A stretch of 64,000 bases of DNA from OMII01 sp947467385 (GCA_044360075.1 JBIKLA010000012.1:40948-104947), one strand, 5' to 3'; numbered from the stretch's first letter, positions 16,412 through 25,487 are shown. Program-made: numbers and translations. The notes: generated by a model not told the origin, from the letters alone.

Positions 16412-17467
16412 ATGAACCGGCATTATTCTAAGATTCCTGATACTCCCACTGACTTGTCAGGGCTCTCCGCGCCGCATCGGCGCAGCATGTGCGCCTCCAA
16501 CGTGCTCCGCTCGGCATCGACTGACCTAGCCTACGTCCTCGGAGCCTGGACAGCGCACATCGAAGTTGGAACCCCCCGGCAGCGCTTTCTCTCGTTCTGC
16601 TCCCGCCGCCTCCACGGCTTTCCACCCCTCATCGAAGCGCTCACGGTGGTGTCGGGCGAGCCTCCGCTAATGAATCCTGCAACGATCGGGGAGTACTCAG
16701 GACGCCGAATTAGGTGCCTCTGCCCACTACTAAGTGATCACTTGCACGAGATAACGGCCAACAACTCCCGCGTGCCCTGGGAGCATCTGGCAACGCGCTT
16801 AGAGCAGCAAAGTTACCTACGCGGGCTCTTTGACCACGGCGGATGGATGTCCCACGGCTCCTCTCCTGGACTCGGGGTTAACAAGACTTCAGGACTCCAC
16901 CTGCTGCAAGACATCGGGCGAGTTTTCTTTCGCCTGGGCATCTATCCGCTCGTGCTCGGGGGTGAGCTGCCCTCATTGAGGCTTCGCGATCGATGCGACT
17001 GGGTCTTGTTTCAGGAGCATGTAGGCTTCTCGGCCCTGCCCGATGGACGCGCGTTGAGGGCGCTTTGCGGGCGTGAGGGGTCAAGGCGCAGCTATTCCGT
17101 GGAGGAATACCAGCACGTAATGCGCTTGCATGGTCAGCGGCAGCTTTCTGCGCAATCCATTTCGAGCGCCACTGGTGTCCCCCAAAATACGGTCCGTGAC
17201 TGGGTCGAGCGGGGCCAGATGCCGCGCGTCTTTCGTCGCTTCTGCGAGCTTCAGGCAACCGAGGACGCATCGCCAGACCCAGGCGTGATATCTCTCCTCT
17301 TTCGCGAATACGGGGCGTCCTCTGAGCTTGCTCGACGGGTTTCCAAAAGGATGGGGATCAGCAAGGTGCTCCAGGCTCTTGCGGACTGCTCCGCGCAGGC
17401 AGACGCACACCTCGGAGACGAGCCTCTTGCGCGGCTCCTCCTAACGCCCGCTAGGCGTCGGTATTAG
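16412..17467 (+). CDS. LAGLIDADG-fold protein with C-terminal helix-turn-helix, probably catalytically inactive
   Basis: 351 residues. Two LAGLIDADG-like helices are visible: YVLGAWTAHIE at about 41-51 and YLRGLFDHGGWM at about 135-146. After the second comes the family's typical KTSGLHLLQDIGRVFFRLGIYPLVL and the beta strand SLRLRDRCDWVLFQEHVGF. The acidic residue that binds the catalytic metal is replaced by His in the first motif and Gly in the second, so DNA cleavage is unlikely. A helix-turn-helix follows at about 245-269 (AQSISSATGVPQNTVRDWVE). The architecture recalls WhiA, a regulator derived from a homing endonuclease, but it need not be orthologous. Start uncertain: GTG 16403 is also possible. 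The stop overlaps the convergent lipoprotein's stop. Confidence 0.65.
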   Translation: MNRHYSKIPDTPTDLSGLSAPHRRSMCASNVLRSASTDLAYVLGAWTAHIEVGTPRQRFLSFCSRRLHGFPPLIEALTVVSGEPPLMNPATIGEYSGRRIRCLCPLLSDHLHEITANNSRVPWEHLATRLEQQSYLRGLFDHGGWMSHGSSPGLGVNKTSGLHLLQDIGRVFFRLGIYPLVLGGELPSLRLRDRCDWVLFQEHVGFSALPDGRALRALCGREGSRRSYSVEEYQHVMRLHGQRQLSAQSISSATGVPQNTVRDWVERGQMPRVFRRFCELQATEDASPDPGVISLLFREYGASSELARRVSKRMGISKVLQALADCSAQADAHLGDEPLARLLLTPARRRY

Positions 17468-17886
17468 CGGTAATAGTTTCCGTGAGTCGGGCCGTTGTAG
17501 TAGTAGCGCCGATCGCTCTCGGGCGGGTTCCCCGTCGGGCCATCATCCCGGATGCGATCACGCAGGTCCTCAAGCTTGCGCTGGCGCGCATAAATCTCTG
17601 CGGAGTTCTTTTGAATCTGTGCGACCTTGCGCTCTGACACTCGCGAATCGCTATTGTAATCGAGGTACGCACCGAGCGCGATTCCAACCGGAAGCCCTAT
17701 CGCGCCACCCAACAGGGCGCTCGTTGCGATATCTCCATTTGCGATTACCGCCCCAATGATTGCTCCGGTTCCCGCTCCTGCTGCGGTTCCCCCGAGAGCT
17801 CCCCAGCCAAGTGACTCAGCACTGAGGCCGCAGCCAGAGACGGCAATCGAGGAGGCAACAACCAAACTTAAGAAATTCTTGCTCAT
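17464..17886 (-). CDS. Glycine-zipper lipoprotein
   Basis: 140 residues from ATG 17886 (a TTG two codons earlier is possible). A lipoprotein signal peptide with lipobox AVSGC predicts lipidation of the Cys near position 19. Then follows a Gly/Ala-rich region with repeated GxxxG spacing (GALGGTAAGAGTGAIIGAVIA, split here by context) characteristic of glycine-zipper membrane-associated domains. A short coiled-coil-like helix (KVAQIQKNSAEIYARQRKLEDL) and a Tyr/Asn-rich tail end the protein. Similar in style to the OmpA lipoprotein at 59062 but lacking the OmpA domain. Its function is unknown. Confidence 0.75.
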   Translation of the reverse strand: MSKNFLSLVVASSIAVSGCGLSAESLGWGALGGTAAGAGTGAIIGAVIANGDIATSALLGGAIGLPVGIALGAYLDYNSDSRVSERKVAQIQKNSAEIYARQRKLEDLRDRIRDDGPTGNPPESDRRYYYNGPTHGNYYR

Positions 17887-17962
17887 AACCAAAAGCAGCT
17901 CTCTAGAATCATTACCCTGTTATGCGTAGTGGGGGTGCCGGTGTTGCATCTAAAACCTCTTT

Positions 17963-17992
17963 TTAGTTAGCAACAGTCCGTTTCTGTATACT
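17963..17992 (+). promoter_or_regulatory. Weak sigma-70-type promoter candidate for the GH63-like gene
   Basis: TATACT at 17987-17992 is a good -10 box; TTAGTT 18 bases upstream is a poor -35. It lies about 90 bases before the glucosidase start in the divergent intergenic region. Confidence 0.3.
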
Positions 17993-18080
17993 CGCCAGGC
18001 TAAATATCTGATATTACCCAAGAAACGGTCCTGCGCTTTCTGAATGAAAGCACTCCGAGAATGTCGTAGCGATCATCTAA

Positions 18081-20849
18081 ATGCCTACTATGCCAAAGCC
18101 CTCCCTCAATGCTGAACAGAAGCGGATGCAGGACGACGACAAGCGAGTCCGCAACTGGAAGCGCTGGGGCCCCTACCTGTCCGAACGCCAATGGGGAACC
18201 GTGCGCGAGGACTACTCGCCCGACGGCTCCGTGTGGTCGTACTTCACTCACGACCAGGCTCGCAGCCGCACGTACCGCTGGGGCGAAGACGGGTTGCTGG
18301 GCATAGCCGATCGGCAGTGCCGCATCTGCTTCGCGCCCGCTTTCTGGAACGGCAAGGACTCAATTCTCAAGGAGAGGCTCTTCGGGCTGAGCGGCGCGGA
18401 GGGAAATCACGGCGAGGACGTCAAGGAGTGCTACTACTACCTTGAGTCTACCCCTACGCACTCGTATATGCGCGGGCTCTACAAGTACCCGCAGCGCGAG
18501 TTTCCCTATGGGCTTTTGGTCGACGAAAACCGGCGGCGCAGCAGAAACGAGCGCGAGTATGAGCTGACCGACACAGGTATCTTTGACTCTAACGAGTACT
18601 TCGACATCTTCGTCGAATACGCCAAGGCCGGCCCCAACGACATGCTCATCAAGATAACGGCCCATAACCGGGGCGACAGCGACGCCCCGCTGCATGTCCT
18701 GCCGACCGTATGGTTCCGCAACACGTGGAGCTGGGGCCGCACCGGCGAGGGCTACACTATCAAGCCGCGCGTCTCCCTGCTTGAGGACGACCGCTTTTTG
18801 CTCGTTCACCCTCAGCTCGATCCCTTTGTGTTTCTGTCGGACCCCGCCAATGCGGCCATCTATCCGACGGCGCTCTTTACCGAGAACGAGACGAATCGGT
18901 GGCGGCTCTTTGGTGGCGAAAATGCATCCTCGTACGTCAAGGATGCCTTCCACCGATACGTGATTAACGGCGAAGAGCATGCCGTTAACCCCACTTTTTC
19001 GGGCACTAAGGCCACGCTACTGTACAAGACGCAGGTTCGGGCGCGCAGCTCCATCACCCTAAAGTTTCGCCTGAAGTCATCATCCACTCCTCATAAGGAG
19101 CGCTTCACGAAAGATTTCGACCGTATCTTTGAGTCTCGCAAGGCAGAGTGCTCAGAGTTCTACGACGCGGTTCTCCCGGCAACTGCGGATGCCGACAAGC
19201 GCGAGATCCTCGTGCAGTCGTACAGCGGCCTCCTCTGGACGAAACAGTTCTACTACTACGCGGTGCGCGAATGGCTTGAGGGCGATCCAACGCAGCCAAC
19301 GCCGGCTGCACAGCGCCGCAAGCAGCGAAACCACGAGTGGGAGCACCTCTACAACCGGGATATCATCTCCGTGCCGGACAAGTGGGAGTACCCCTGGTAT
19401 GCCGCCTGGGACCTTGCGTTCCATATGGTTCCCTTCGCGCGCATCGACCCGTCGTTCGCCAAGCAGCAGCTGCTCCTCATGCTGCGTGAGTGGTACATGC
19501 ACCCAAATGGCCAGATCCCGGCCTATGAGTTTGAGTTCTCAAACGTGAACCCCCCGGTGCATGCCTGGGCGTGCTGGCGCGTGTACCAGATGACGAAGCA
19601 GGATGGGAAAGGCGACCAGGTATTCCTCAAGCGCGCCTTTTCGAAGCTCCTGCTTAACTTCACCTGGTGGGTAAACCGGAAGGACACCCACGGCAAAAAC
19701 CTCTTCGCCGGCGGCTTCCTTGGGCTCGACAATATCGGGGTCTTCGACCGCAGCGCGCCACTACCAAAGGGCGGCTCGCTCCAACAGGCAGACGCAACCG
19801 CGTGGATGGCCTTCTACTGCGCAACGATGCTCGCGATGGCGCTTGAGCTGGCAGCCTCAAATGAGGAGTACGAAGACCTAGCCTCGAAATTTTTTGAGCA
19901 CTTCATCTCGATCTCCTCTGCCATAAACCACTTCGGTGGTACTGGCCTGTGGGATCAGCTTGACGGCTTCTACTATGACCAGCTTGAGCTCGACAGTACG
20001 AGCATCCCGCTTCGTGTGCGCTCCCTGGTCGGCGTGATCCCCCTTTTCGCGGTGGAGGTGATCGACAACGCCACTATCGATCGGCTTCCGGGCTTCAAGA
20101 AGCGGCTCGAATGGTTCATCGCGAACCACGCAGACCTCGCCAAGCAAATCGCTTTTACAGATCACTCGGCGCAGTTCGTGATCGGGGAAAACGGGGCAAG
20201 AGCTCCAGGCGGCGTGCGCCTTCTCGCTGTCCCCTCTTCGGAGCGGCTCGCGCGCATGCTCAAGTACATTCTGAGCGAAACTGAGTTTCTCTCCCAGCAC
20301 GGCATGCGCTCGCTCTCAAAAATTCACGCCGAGTTCCCATACCGCCTGACCTTGGAGAACCGGGATTACGGAATCGACTATTGCCCTGGCGACTCGAATA
20401 CCGACTTCTTTGGCGGCAACTCTAATTGGCGGGGCCCTGTCTGGTTTCCAATTAACGCCCTGCTCATTGAGGCACTCGATCGCTACCACTCTTTCTATGG
20501 CGACACCTTTAAGGTTGAGTGCCCTACCGGCTCAGGAAACCTCATGAACCTACATCAGGTGGCGGATGAACTGTCACGCAGGCTGAGCTCCCTCTTCCTG
20601 CCTAACGCTGATGGCAAGCGGCCCTGCCACGGCGACGACACCCGATATGCTACTGACCCCCTCTGGAAGGACCTCATCCTCTTCTACGAGCACTTCCACG
20701 GCGACACGGGGCGGGGAATTGGGGCGAGCCATCAGACAGGGTGGACCTCGCTCGTCTCGCTCTGCATTGAGCGCATGATCTTGAACTCCGCTAGCGACCA
20801 GCCAGTGCCGGCCTCGTCAGAGAAGGCTGATCCTCGCCGGACTGCTTAG
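18081..20849 (+). CDS. GH63/MGH1-like glucosidase
   Basis: 922 residues. It belongs to the (alpha/alpha)6-barrel glycosidases related to mannosyl-oligosaccharide glucosidase and mannosylglycerate hydrolase. Landmarks are the N-terminal ERQWGTVREDYSPDGSVWSYF, the family's WKYPWYAAWDL-like segment (DKWEYPWYAAWDLAFHMVPF), WACWRVYQ, ADATAWMAFYCATMLAMALEL, and near the end WRGPVWFPINALLIEAL and GASHQTGWTSLV. No signal peptide, so it acts in the cytoplasm. With the GH57 enzyme, glycosyltransferase and glucokinase that follow, it likely hydrolyses an internal alpha-glucan or compatible solute to glucose. Exact substrate not assignable. Confidence 0.8.
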   Translation: MPTMPKPSLNAEQKRMQDDDKRVRNWKRWGPYLSERQWGTVREDYSPDGSVWSYFTHDQARSRTYRWGEDGLLGIADRQCRICFAPAFWNGKDSILKERLFGLSGAEGNHGEDVKECYYYLESTPTHSYMRGLYKYPQREFPYGLLVDENRRRSRNEREYELTDTGIFDSNEYFDIFVEYAKAGPNDMLIKITAHNRGDSDAPLHVLPTVWFRNTWSWGRTGEGYTIKPRVSLLEDDRFLLVHPQLDPFVFLSDPANAAIYPTALFTENETNRWRLFGGENASSYVKDAFHRYVINGEEHAVNPTFSGTKATLLYKTQVRARSSITLKFRLKSSSTPHKERFTKDFDRIFESRKAECSEFYDAVLPATADADKREILVQSYSGLLWTKQFYYYAVREWLEGDPTQPTPAAQRRKQRNHEWEHLYNRDIISVPDKWEYPWYAAWDLAFHMVPFARIDPSFAKQQLLLMLREWYMHPNGQIPAYEFEFSNVNPPVHAWACWRVYQMTKQDGKGDQVFLKRAFSKLLLNFTWWVNRKDTHGKNLFAGGFLGLDNIGVFDRSAPLPKGGSLQQADATAWMAFYCATMLAMALELAASNEEYEDLASKFFEHFISISSAINHFGGTGLWDQLDGFYYDQLELDSTSIPLRVRSLVGVIPLFAVEVIDNATIDRLPGFKKRLEWFIANHADLAKQIAFTDHSAQFVIGENGARAPGGVRLLAVPSSERLARMLKYILSETEFLSQHGMRSLSKIHAEFPYRLTLENRDYGIDYCPGDSNTDFFGGNSNWRGPVWFPINALLIEALDRYHSFYGDTFKVECPTGSGNLMNLHQVADELSRRLSSLFLPNADGKRPCHGDDTRYATDPLWKDLILFYEHFHGDTGRGIGASHQTGWTSLVSLCIERMILNSASDQPVPASSEKADPRRTA

Positions 20850-20864
20850 CCTGCAAGGCTAAGC
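20844..20864. terminator. Perfect hairpin spanning both stop codons of a convergent pair
   Basis: GCTTAGCC-TGCAA-GGCTAAGC forms an 8-bp stem with a 5-base loop. It contains the TAG stop of the GH63-like gene (20847-20849) and, on the other strand, the TAG stop of the GH57 gene (20859-20861). No T run follows on either strand. It may act as a bidirectional 3' end. Confidence 0.5.
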
Positions 20865-22034
20865 GAGCCGGGCGGAGAGGTCCCGCACAACATTCATGTA
20901 CGCCATGAAGGCCTCATACGGAGTGTCGAAGGGCCGAAAATACGAGTGCACGCCTCCGTCCGTCCCGCCCTTTGTCGACATGTAGTAAAAGTGGTCCGAG
21001 GTCTGTAGCTTTCGCCACGTCTCTAGCAGCTCCTTATCTCCGGAGGCCCTAATCCGATCGCCAAACTCGTAGATGCGGGCAAGTGCGCTTCGCTGCAGGT
21101 CATTCCCCATCCACGTGCTTGCATCCCGCGACTCGTCGGCCCACGAGCTTACCACTGGGACCGGCAGCTCCTCACGGCGAAGGGCGCGTGCTGCAAGCTC
21201 AGAGGGCGTCTTAAAGTCCCAGGCAGAGAGACCCAGCACAGCCTCCGGAACTCCCTGCAGGAAGGAGAAAACGGAGGTAGATTCCTCGAGGTGCTCGCCG
21301 AAGGTCTCATAGTCTAGGAAGACTCCAGCCGTGTCCGAGTCAGCCGGCAGGGACTGTAGGCGCCGAACGAAGCTCTCGGGAGTAAGGGGGGTTCCGGGGC
21401 CATCCGCGAAGGGGAAGCGAAATGCGATATCATCCGAGAGTCGGTAGTTCCTGAGCAAAAGCGGAAGGGCCGTGCGAGCGGCACGAAAAGGGGCCTGGGA
21501 GCTCCTCCAGCCCAGCACATCATCAGATCCTTCAGCCAAGATAGCCTTAAAGCCCAAGCGCTCAACGAGCGCGCCAATTGCGTCGGAGTATAGCAGCTCT
21601 GTGTTTCGGAATACCCTCGGAGCGAGCCCGAACTCCCGCTCTATGTGAGCCGAATGCCCCTCGATCTGGGCGACGAATTCAGCCTCGTCATGCAGCGACG
21701 CAAGCGAATGGTGGGAAGTTTCGGCGAGGAACTCAACCGCCCCCGTCTGCGCCAACGCACGAAATGACTCAAGCGCATCCGGCGCGTACAGCTGCATCTG
21801 CTCAATCGCCGTCCCGGTAACTGAAAAGGCAACGCGAAACATGCCCTCAGTGCGCTGAATAAGCTTCAGTATCGCCTTATTGGCAGGCAGGTAGCACCGA
21901 TCCGCGACGCGCCGCATGATCGCCCTGTTCTGCCCCTCATCAAAATAGTCACGGCTCTTGCCGATGTCGAAGAATGAGTACCTTCGAAGCCGGAAGGGCT
22001 GATGAACCTGGAAGTATAAACAGATACTCGGCAT
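20859..22034 (-). CDS. GH57-family alpha-amylase-type glycosidase
   Basis: 391 residues, the short GH57 form. The N-terminus CLYFQVHQPFRLRRYSFFD is the first GH57 motif (HQP). The probable nucleophile Glu lies in VFRNTELLYSD and the acid/base Asp in VFLDYETFGEH. AETSHHSLASL carries the second conserved region. Cytoplasmic (no signal peptide). It probably hydrolyses or rearranges alpha-1,4 glucans. It is 23 bases downstream of the glycosyltransferase on the same strand, forming an operon for alpha-glucan synthesis and turnover. Confidence 0.85.
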   Translation of the reverse strand: MPSICLYFQVHQPFRLRRYSFFDIGKSRDYFDEGQNRAIMRRVADRCYLPANKAILKLIQRTEGMFRVAFSVTGTAIEQMQLYAPDALESFRALAQTGAVEFLAETSHHSLASLHDEAEFVAQIEGHSAHIEREFGLAPRVFRNTELLYSDAIGALVERLGFKAILAEGSDDVLGWRSSQAPFRAARTALPLLLRNYRLSDDIAFRFPFADGPGTPLTPESFVRRLQSLPADSDTAGVFLDYETFGEHLEESTSVFSFLQGVPEAVLGLSAWDFKTPSELAARALRREELPVPVVSSWADESRDASTWMGNDLQRSALARIYEFGDRIRASGDKELLETWRKLQTSDHFYYMSTKGGTDGGVHSYFRPFDTPYEAFMAYMNVVRDLSARLA

Positions 22035-22057
22035 GCCCTGCCCCGTTTAGAGCGGCC

Positions 22058-23443
22058 CTACGGGGCCACGTCCTGGTAGACGGATATCGTCTTCTGCGCA
22101 GCTGCATCCCAGTGAAGCTTCTTGACCTCCTCGCGCGCTTTGCACACAAGCTCCCGCCGCAGCTCCTCATGAAGGAGGGCATTAATGATCATGTCTGCCA
22201 TCTTGTCGGTATCCCAGAAGTCGGCCTTGAGGGCGTGATCAATGACCTCGGCTACTCCCGACTGCTTGGAGATGATTACCGGCGTGTCGAAGCTGATAGC
22301 CTCGAGGGCAGCAATGCCGAAAGGCTCCGACACCGATGGCATCACGTACAGGTCCGCGATTGAGAACATCTCCTCCAGCTCCTCGCCCTGCAGGAATCCC
22401 GGAAAGAGAAAATGATTCTGGAGCTGTAGGGACTCCACCTTCTCCATGAGCCCACCAAGCATGTCGCCACTGCCGGCCAGCACAAAAAGAACGTCTGGCA
22501 CATGCGGAATGACGCGCGAGGCCACGTCAACGAAGTGTCCTGGACCTTTTTGGGCGGTAACGCGCCCGAGGAAGAGCACCACATGCCGCGGCCACGTTTT
22601 CTTGATGCGGTAGCCCTGCACAGCCTGGCGCGGATAGACGCCGTTGTGGATGACCGAGATCTTGTCGGCAGTAATGCCAAGCTTCTCCTCAAGCATGCGG
22701 CGCGTGTAGTGGCTCACAACGATAACCCTGTCCGCTGCCTCAACCCCAAAGCGCTCGATCTGGTCGATTTGCTCATTGATGCACAAGCCGCTTCGGTCGT
22801 GCTCAAGGCTGTGCACGTGCACTACCAGCGGCTTGCCAGTAAGCTCTGCAAGCGCCACGCCCGCCGGGAAGGTCATCCAGTCATGAGCATGGATGACATC
22901 GAATTCCTCGCTCGCGATGCGGCTCAGCACGTTGCCGGTAAAACGCTCCACTTCACGGAAGATATCCTCCCCGTAGTGTCCTTCAGCTGGAACCGGAACC
23001 TCAGGGTAAAAATCCTCGCGGTAGAGGGCGCTAATAAGGTCAACGCCATATACCTCACCCTCAATCAGGGCTTTCGCAACCTTATCCTGCTTGTGCCCAC
23101 CAGCCTGGGCAGCAGCACGTTCAGGTCCCGATGCCTTGAGCGCGCGGTTAAATTCCTGTGGTGACCAGTATGGCTGAAGGAATGCAGGAATCCTCGTGGT
23201 CTCCATGCGCTCACGGCGCCGGCCCATCCCTGCCCCCTCTCCCTCATCCGCTGCCGGCGCGACACGCCGGAGCTGGTCGGTAAGCAGCATGTGCCCCGCT
23301 CGCTCATTGCCGAAAAGCTGTGGCACCACAAAATGGATCGAAACACCCTGGCCGGAGAGCGCACCTGTCAGGCCCTCGCACGCGGTGCCGAGTCCTCCCG
23401 CGATGTGGGGCGGGTATTCCCATCCAAGCATCAAGATCTTCAT
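22058..23443 (-). CDS. GT4/GT5-type glycosyltransferase (glycogen synthase-like)
   Basis: 461 residues, GT-B fold. The N-terminal MKILMLGWEYPPHIAGGLGTACEGL is the donor-domain glycine loop seen in glycogen synthase-like enzymes. The HAHDWMTFPAGVAL segment and HVHSLEHDRSG follow. The C-terminal domain has VVLFLGRVTAQKGP and the EX7E motif in SEPFGIAALEA. It likely transfers glucose from a nucleotide sugar to an alpha-glucan. First gene of an operon with the GH57 enzyme; promoter expected in the divergent region toward glk. Confidence 0.85.
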   Translation of the reverse strand: MKILMLGWEYPPHIAGGLGTACEGLTGALSGQGVSIHFVVPQLFGNERAGHMLLTDQLRRVAPAADEGEGAGMGRRRERMETTRIPAFLQPYWSPQEFNRALKASGPERAAAQAGGHKQDKVAKALIEGEVYGVDLISALYREDFYPEVPVPAEGHYGEDIFREVERFTGNVLSRIASEEFDVIHAHDWMTFPAGVALAELTGKPLVVHVHSLEHDRSGLCINEQIDQIERFGVEAADRVIVVSHYTRRMLEEKLGITADKISVIHNGVYPRQAVQGYRIKKTWPRHVVLFLGRVTAQKGPGHFVDVASRVIPHVPDVLFVLAGSGDMLGGLMEKVESLQLQNHFLFPGFLQGEELEEMFSIADLYVMPSVSEPFGIAALEAISFDTPVIISKQSGVAEVIDHALKADFWDTDKMADMIINALLHEELRRELVCKAREEVKKLHWDAAAQKTISVYQDVAP

Positions 23444-23658
23444 ACTAAAAATGCTCGCACAGTAAGCGGGTACGGCCCCGCAGTATACGGGCCACCACCC
23501 GTTAAGTCTATGTTACGAGGCCGCCGCAACCACTCATCTAGACACCATGCTGACGGGCAATCAGCATCCCTTCGCGACAACTCAACACCGAGTCGGCGCC
23601 ACTATATAGAACGTTGTTTAGGGCGCGCCAGCTTGGCTTGCCGAAGTTCCTAATGCTG

Positions 23659-23687
23659 TTGGATAACCTAGTTTTGAATGGTATAGC
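23659..23687 (+). promoter_or_regulatory. Promoter candidate for glucokinase gene
   Basis: TTGGAT (23659-23664) and TATAGC (23682-23687) with 17-base spacing, 37 bases before the glk ATG. Both boxes are imperfect but the spacing is optimal. Confidence 0.4.
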
Positions 23688-23723
23688 CTCCTCGCCTACG
23701 AACTTCTTAACGGTGACCTATCC

Positions 23724-24716
23724 ATGATTATAGCGGGCGATATCGGTGGAACTAAGGCTCGAATAGGGCTGTTTGAGCGCAGGTCCGGAAAAGTTGAGCT
23801 ACTGCTGTCCGAGCAGTACGTCAGCCGCGATTTTTCAAGCCTTGAGGCGATCCTTAAGAAGTTCCTCGAGAAGCATGGCCCAGCTATGACGAGCCGGACG
23901 GAGGCCGCATGCTTCGGCTTGCCAGGTCCCGTGGTAAACGGCCGGGTGAAAGTTACCAACCTCCCCTGGGAAGTTATCCAATCGGAGGTTGGAGCAACGC
24001 TGAAGGTTCACAAGATCAGGCTCGTTAACGACCTCGTGGGCACTGCGGCGGCGATCCCCACCTTCGGACCGGACAGCCTTACAACTGTCTATGAGGGGCG
24101 CGGCTCGGTCGACCGCGGAGGCTCGTGCGTCGTTGTCGCACCAGGAACCGGGCTTGGCCATTCGCTGATTCATCGTGAAGCCGGGTGGAGCGTGCTGCTC
24201 GCATCCGAGGGTGGCCATGCTAATTTTGCCCCGACCAACGAGGAAGAGATCGCGCTTTTGCAGTACCTTCAGGGACGATTCTCGCACGTCAGCGTGGAAT
24301 CCGTCCTATGCGGCCCCGGCATCGCCAATATCTACGCATTCCTGCGCGACACTGGGCGCGGCGAGGAGCCCGCGCAGCTCAAGGGCCAAGAGTCGGCCAC
24401 CAACATCACGGCAACCGTAACCGACTTGGCCATGGCTGGCACGTCCGACATCTGCGTGAAGGCCCTGAGAATGTTCTGCTCAATACTCGGCGCGCACTGC
24501 AGCAATATGGTTCTCACCTACCTAGCAACGGGCGGCGTGTACCTCGGGGGTGGCATTCCCCCGAAGATCGCCCCGTTTCTAAGCCAGGGCGCGTTCCTTG
24601 AGGGCTATCTCAAGAAAGGAAAACAGCGCGAACGGGTTGAGGCCACGCCGGTCTTCATCATCAAGGATGATCATGCCGCGCTCTATGGCGCTGCCGCCAT
24701 TGCGGCAACGCTCTAG
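23724..24716 (+). CDS. glk: Glucokinase
   Basis: 330 residues, the length of the Glk (COG0837) family. It phosphorylates glucose with ATP. DIGGTKARIGLF (6-17) is the first phosphate motif; FGLPGPVVNGRV, LVNDLVGTAAAIP (catalytic Asp), GTGLGHSLI, LASEGGHANFAP and the second ATP motif GGVYLGGGIPPKI follow in the expected order. No ROK-type zinc motif (CxCGxxGC) is present. Glucose set free by the neighbouring glycosidases would be its substrate. It is divergent from the glycosyltransferase operon and convergent with terC. Confidence 0.93.
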   Translation: MIIAGDIGGTKARIGLFERRSGKVELLLSEQYVSRDFSSLEAILKKFLEKHGPAMTSRTEAACFGLPGPVVNGRVKVTNLPWEVIQSEVGATLKVHKIRLVNDLVGTAAAIPTFGPDSLTTVYEGRGSVDRGGSCVVVAPGTGLGHSLIHREAGWSVLLASEGGHANFAPTNEEEIALLQYLQGRFSHVSVESVLCGPGIANIYAFLRDTGRGEEPAQLKGQESATNITATVTDLAMAGTSDICVKALRMFCSILGAHCSNMVLTYLATGGVYLGGGIPPKIAPFLSQGAFLEGYLKKGKQRERVEATPVFIIKDDHAALYGAAAIAATL

Positions 24717-24767
24717 CCAACGAAGCCCGCTCCGCCCCGTTGCGTCGGGGATGTCATGCGATCAAGC

Positions 24768-25487
24768 TCACGGAGCCCGCTTCTTTTGCGCCCGGATACT
24801 GAGCATCTCGACGAAGAGCGAGAAGCCCATCGCACAGTAAATGTATCCCTTGTCAACGTGGTGCCCAAACCCGTCCACGACCAGGACAAATCCGATCATG
24901 AAGAGGAAGGCGAGGGCCAGAATCTTGATGCTCGGGTTCTCTTCGATGAAGTCTACGATGGCTCCAGAAAATATGAGCATCACGATGACGGCAGCAATGA
25001 TGGCCATCGCCATCACCGGCAAGTTGTTGGTCATTCCGACCGCGGTGATGACAGAATCAAGCGAGAAGATGATATCAATCAGAACAATCTGTGTGACTAT
25101 GCCGCGCAGGGACGGCACGCGCGACCGATTCTTGACCTCAAGCTCGCTCTCGTGGCCAACCGTTTTCTCGTGGATCTCCTTCGTGGCCTTGTAGATTAGA
25201 AATAGACCCCCAAAGATGAGGATCAGGTCGCGCCCGCAAAAATCCTCGCCGAACAGCAAAAAGAGGGGCTCCGTAAGCGATGCCAAGTACGAAAGCGAGA
25301 AGAGAAGCAGGAGGCGAGTGACTATCGCGACACTTAAGCCCAAAAGGCGCGCAAGCCTGCGCTGCTCAAGGGGCAGCCTCCCCGCGACGATAGCGATAAA
25401 CACGACGTTGTCGATGCCCAACACTACCTCTAAGGCTGTAAGCGTCAGGAGCGCAATGAGATTTTCGACGGTGAATACTTCGAGCAT
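24768..25487 (-). CDS. TerC-family integral membrane protein
   Basis: 239 residues from ATG 25487 (a TTG six codons earlier is less likely). About seven transmembrane helices, with the two acidic repeats of the family: EVVLGIDNVVF near the N-terminus and DIIFSLDSVITA after the central loop. TerC proteins have been linked to metal efflux, notably manganese for co-secretional loading of exoenzymes, and to tellurite resistance. The loop between the halves (KEIHEKTVGHESELEVKNRS) is charged and cytoplasmic. No ter operon genes are nearby, so a housekeeping metal role is likelier than tellurite resistance. Confidence 0.88.
   Translation of the reverse strand: MLEVFTVENLIALLTLTALEVVLGIDNVVFIAIVAGRLPLEQRRLARLLGLSVAIVTRLLLLFSLSYLASLTEPLFLLFGEDFCGRDLILIFGGLFLIYKATKEIHEKTVGHESELEVKNRSRVPSLRGIVTQIVLIDIIFSLDSVITAVGMTNNLPVMAMAIIAAVIVMLIFSGAIVDFIEENPSIKILALAFLFMIGFVLVVDGFGHHVDKGYIYCAMGFSLFVEMLSIRAQKKRAP

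Noticed and set aside
23724..24716. ROK-family transcriptional repressor instead of glucokinase
   Set aside because: No N-terminal HTH and no CxCGxxGC zinc motif; the motif order and length fit the Glk family.
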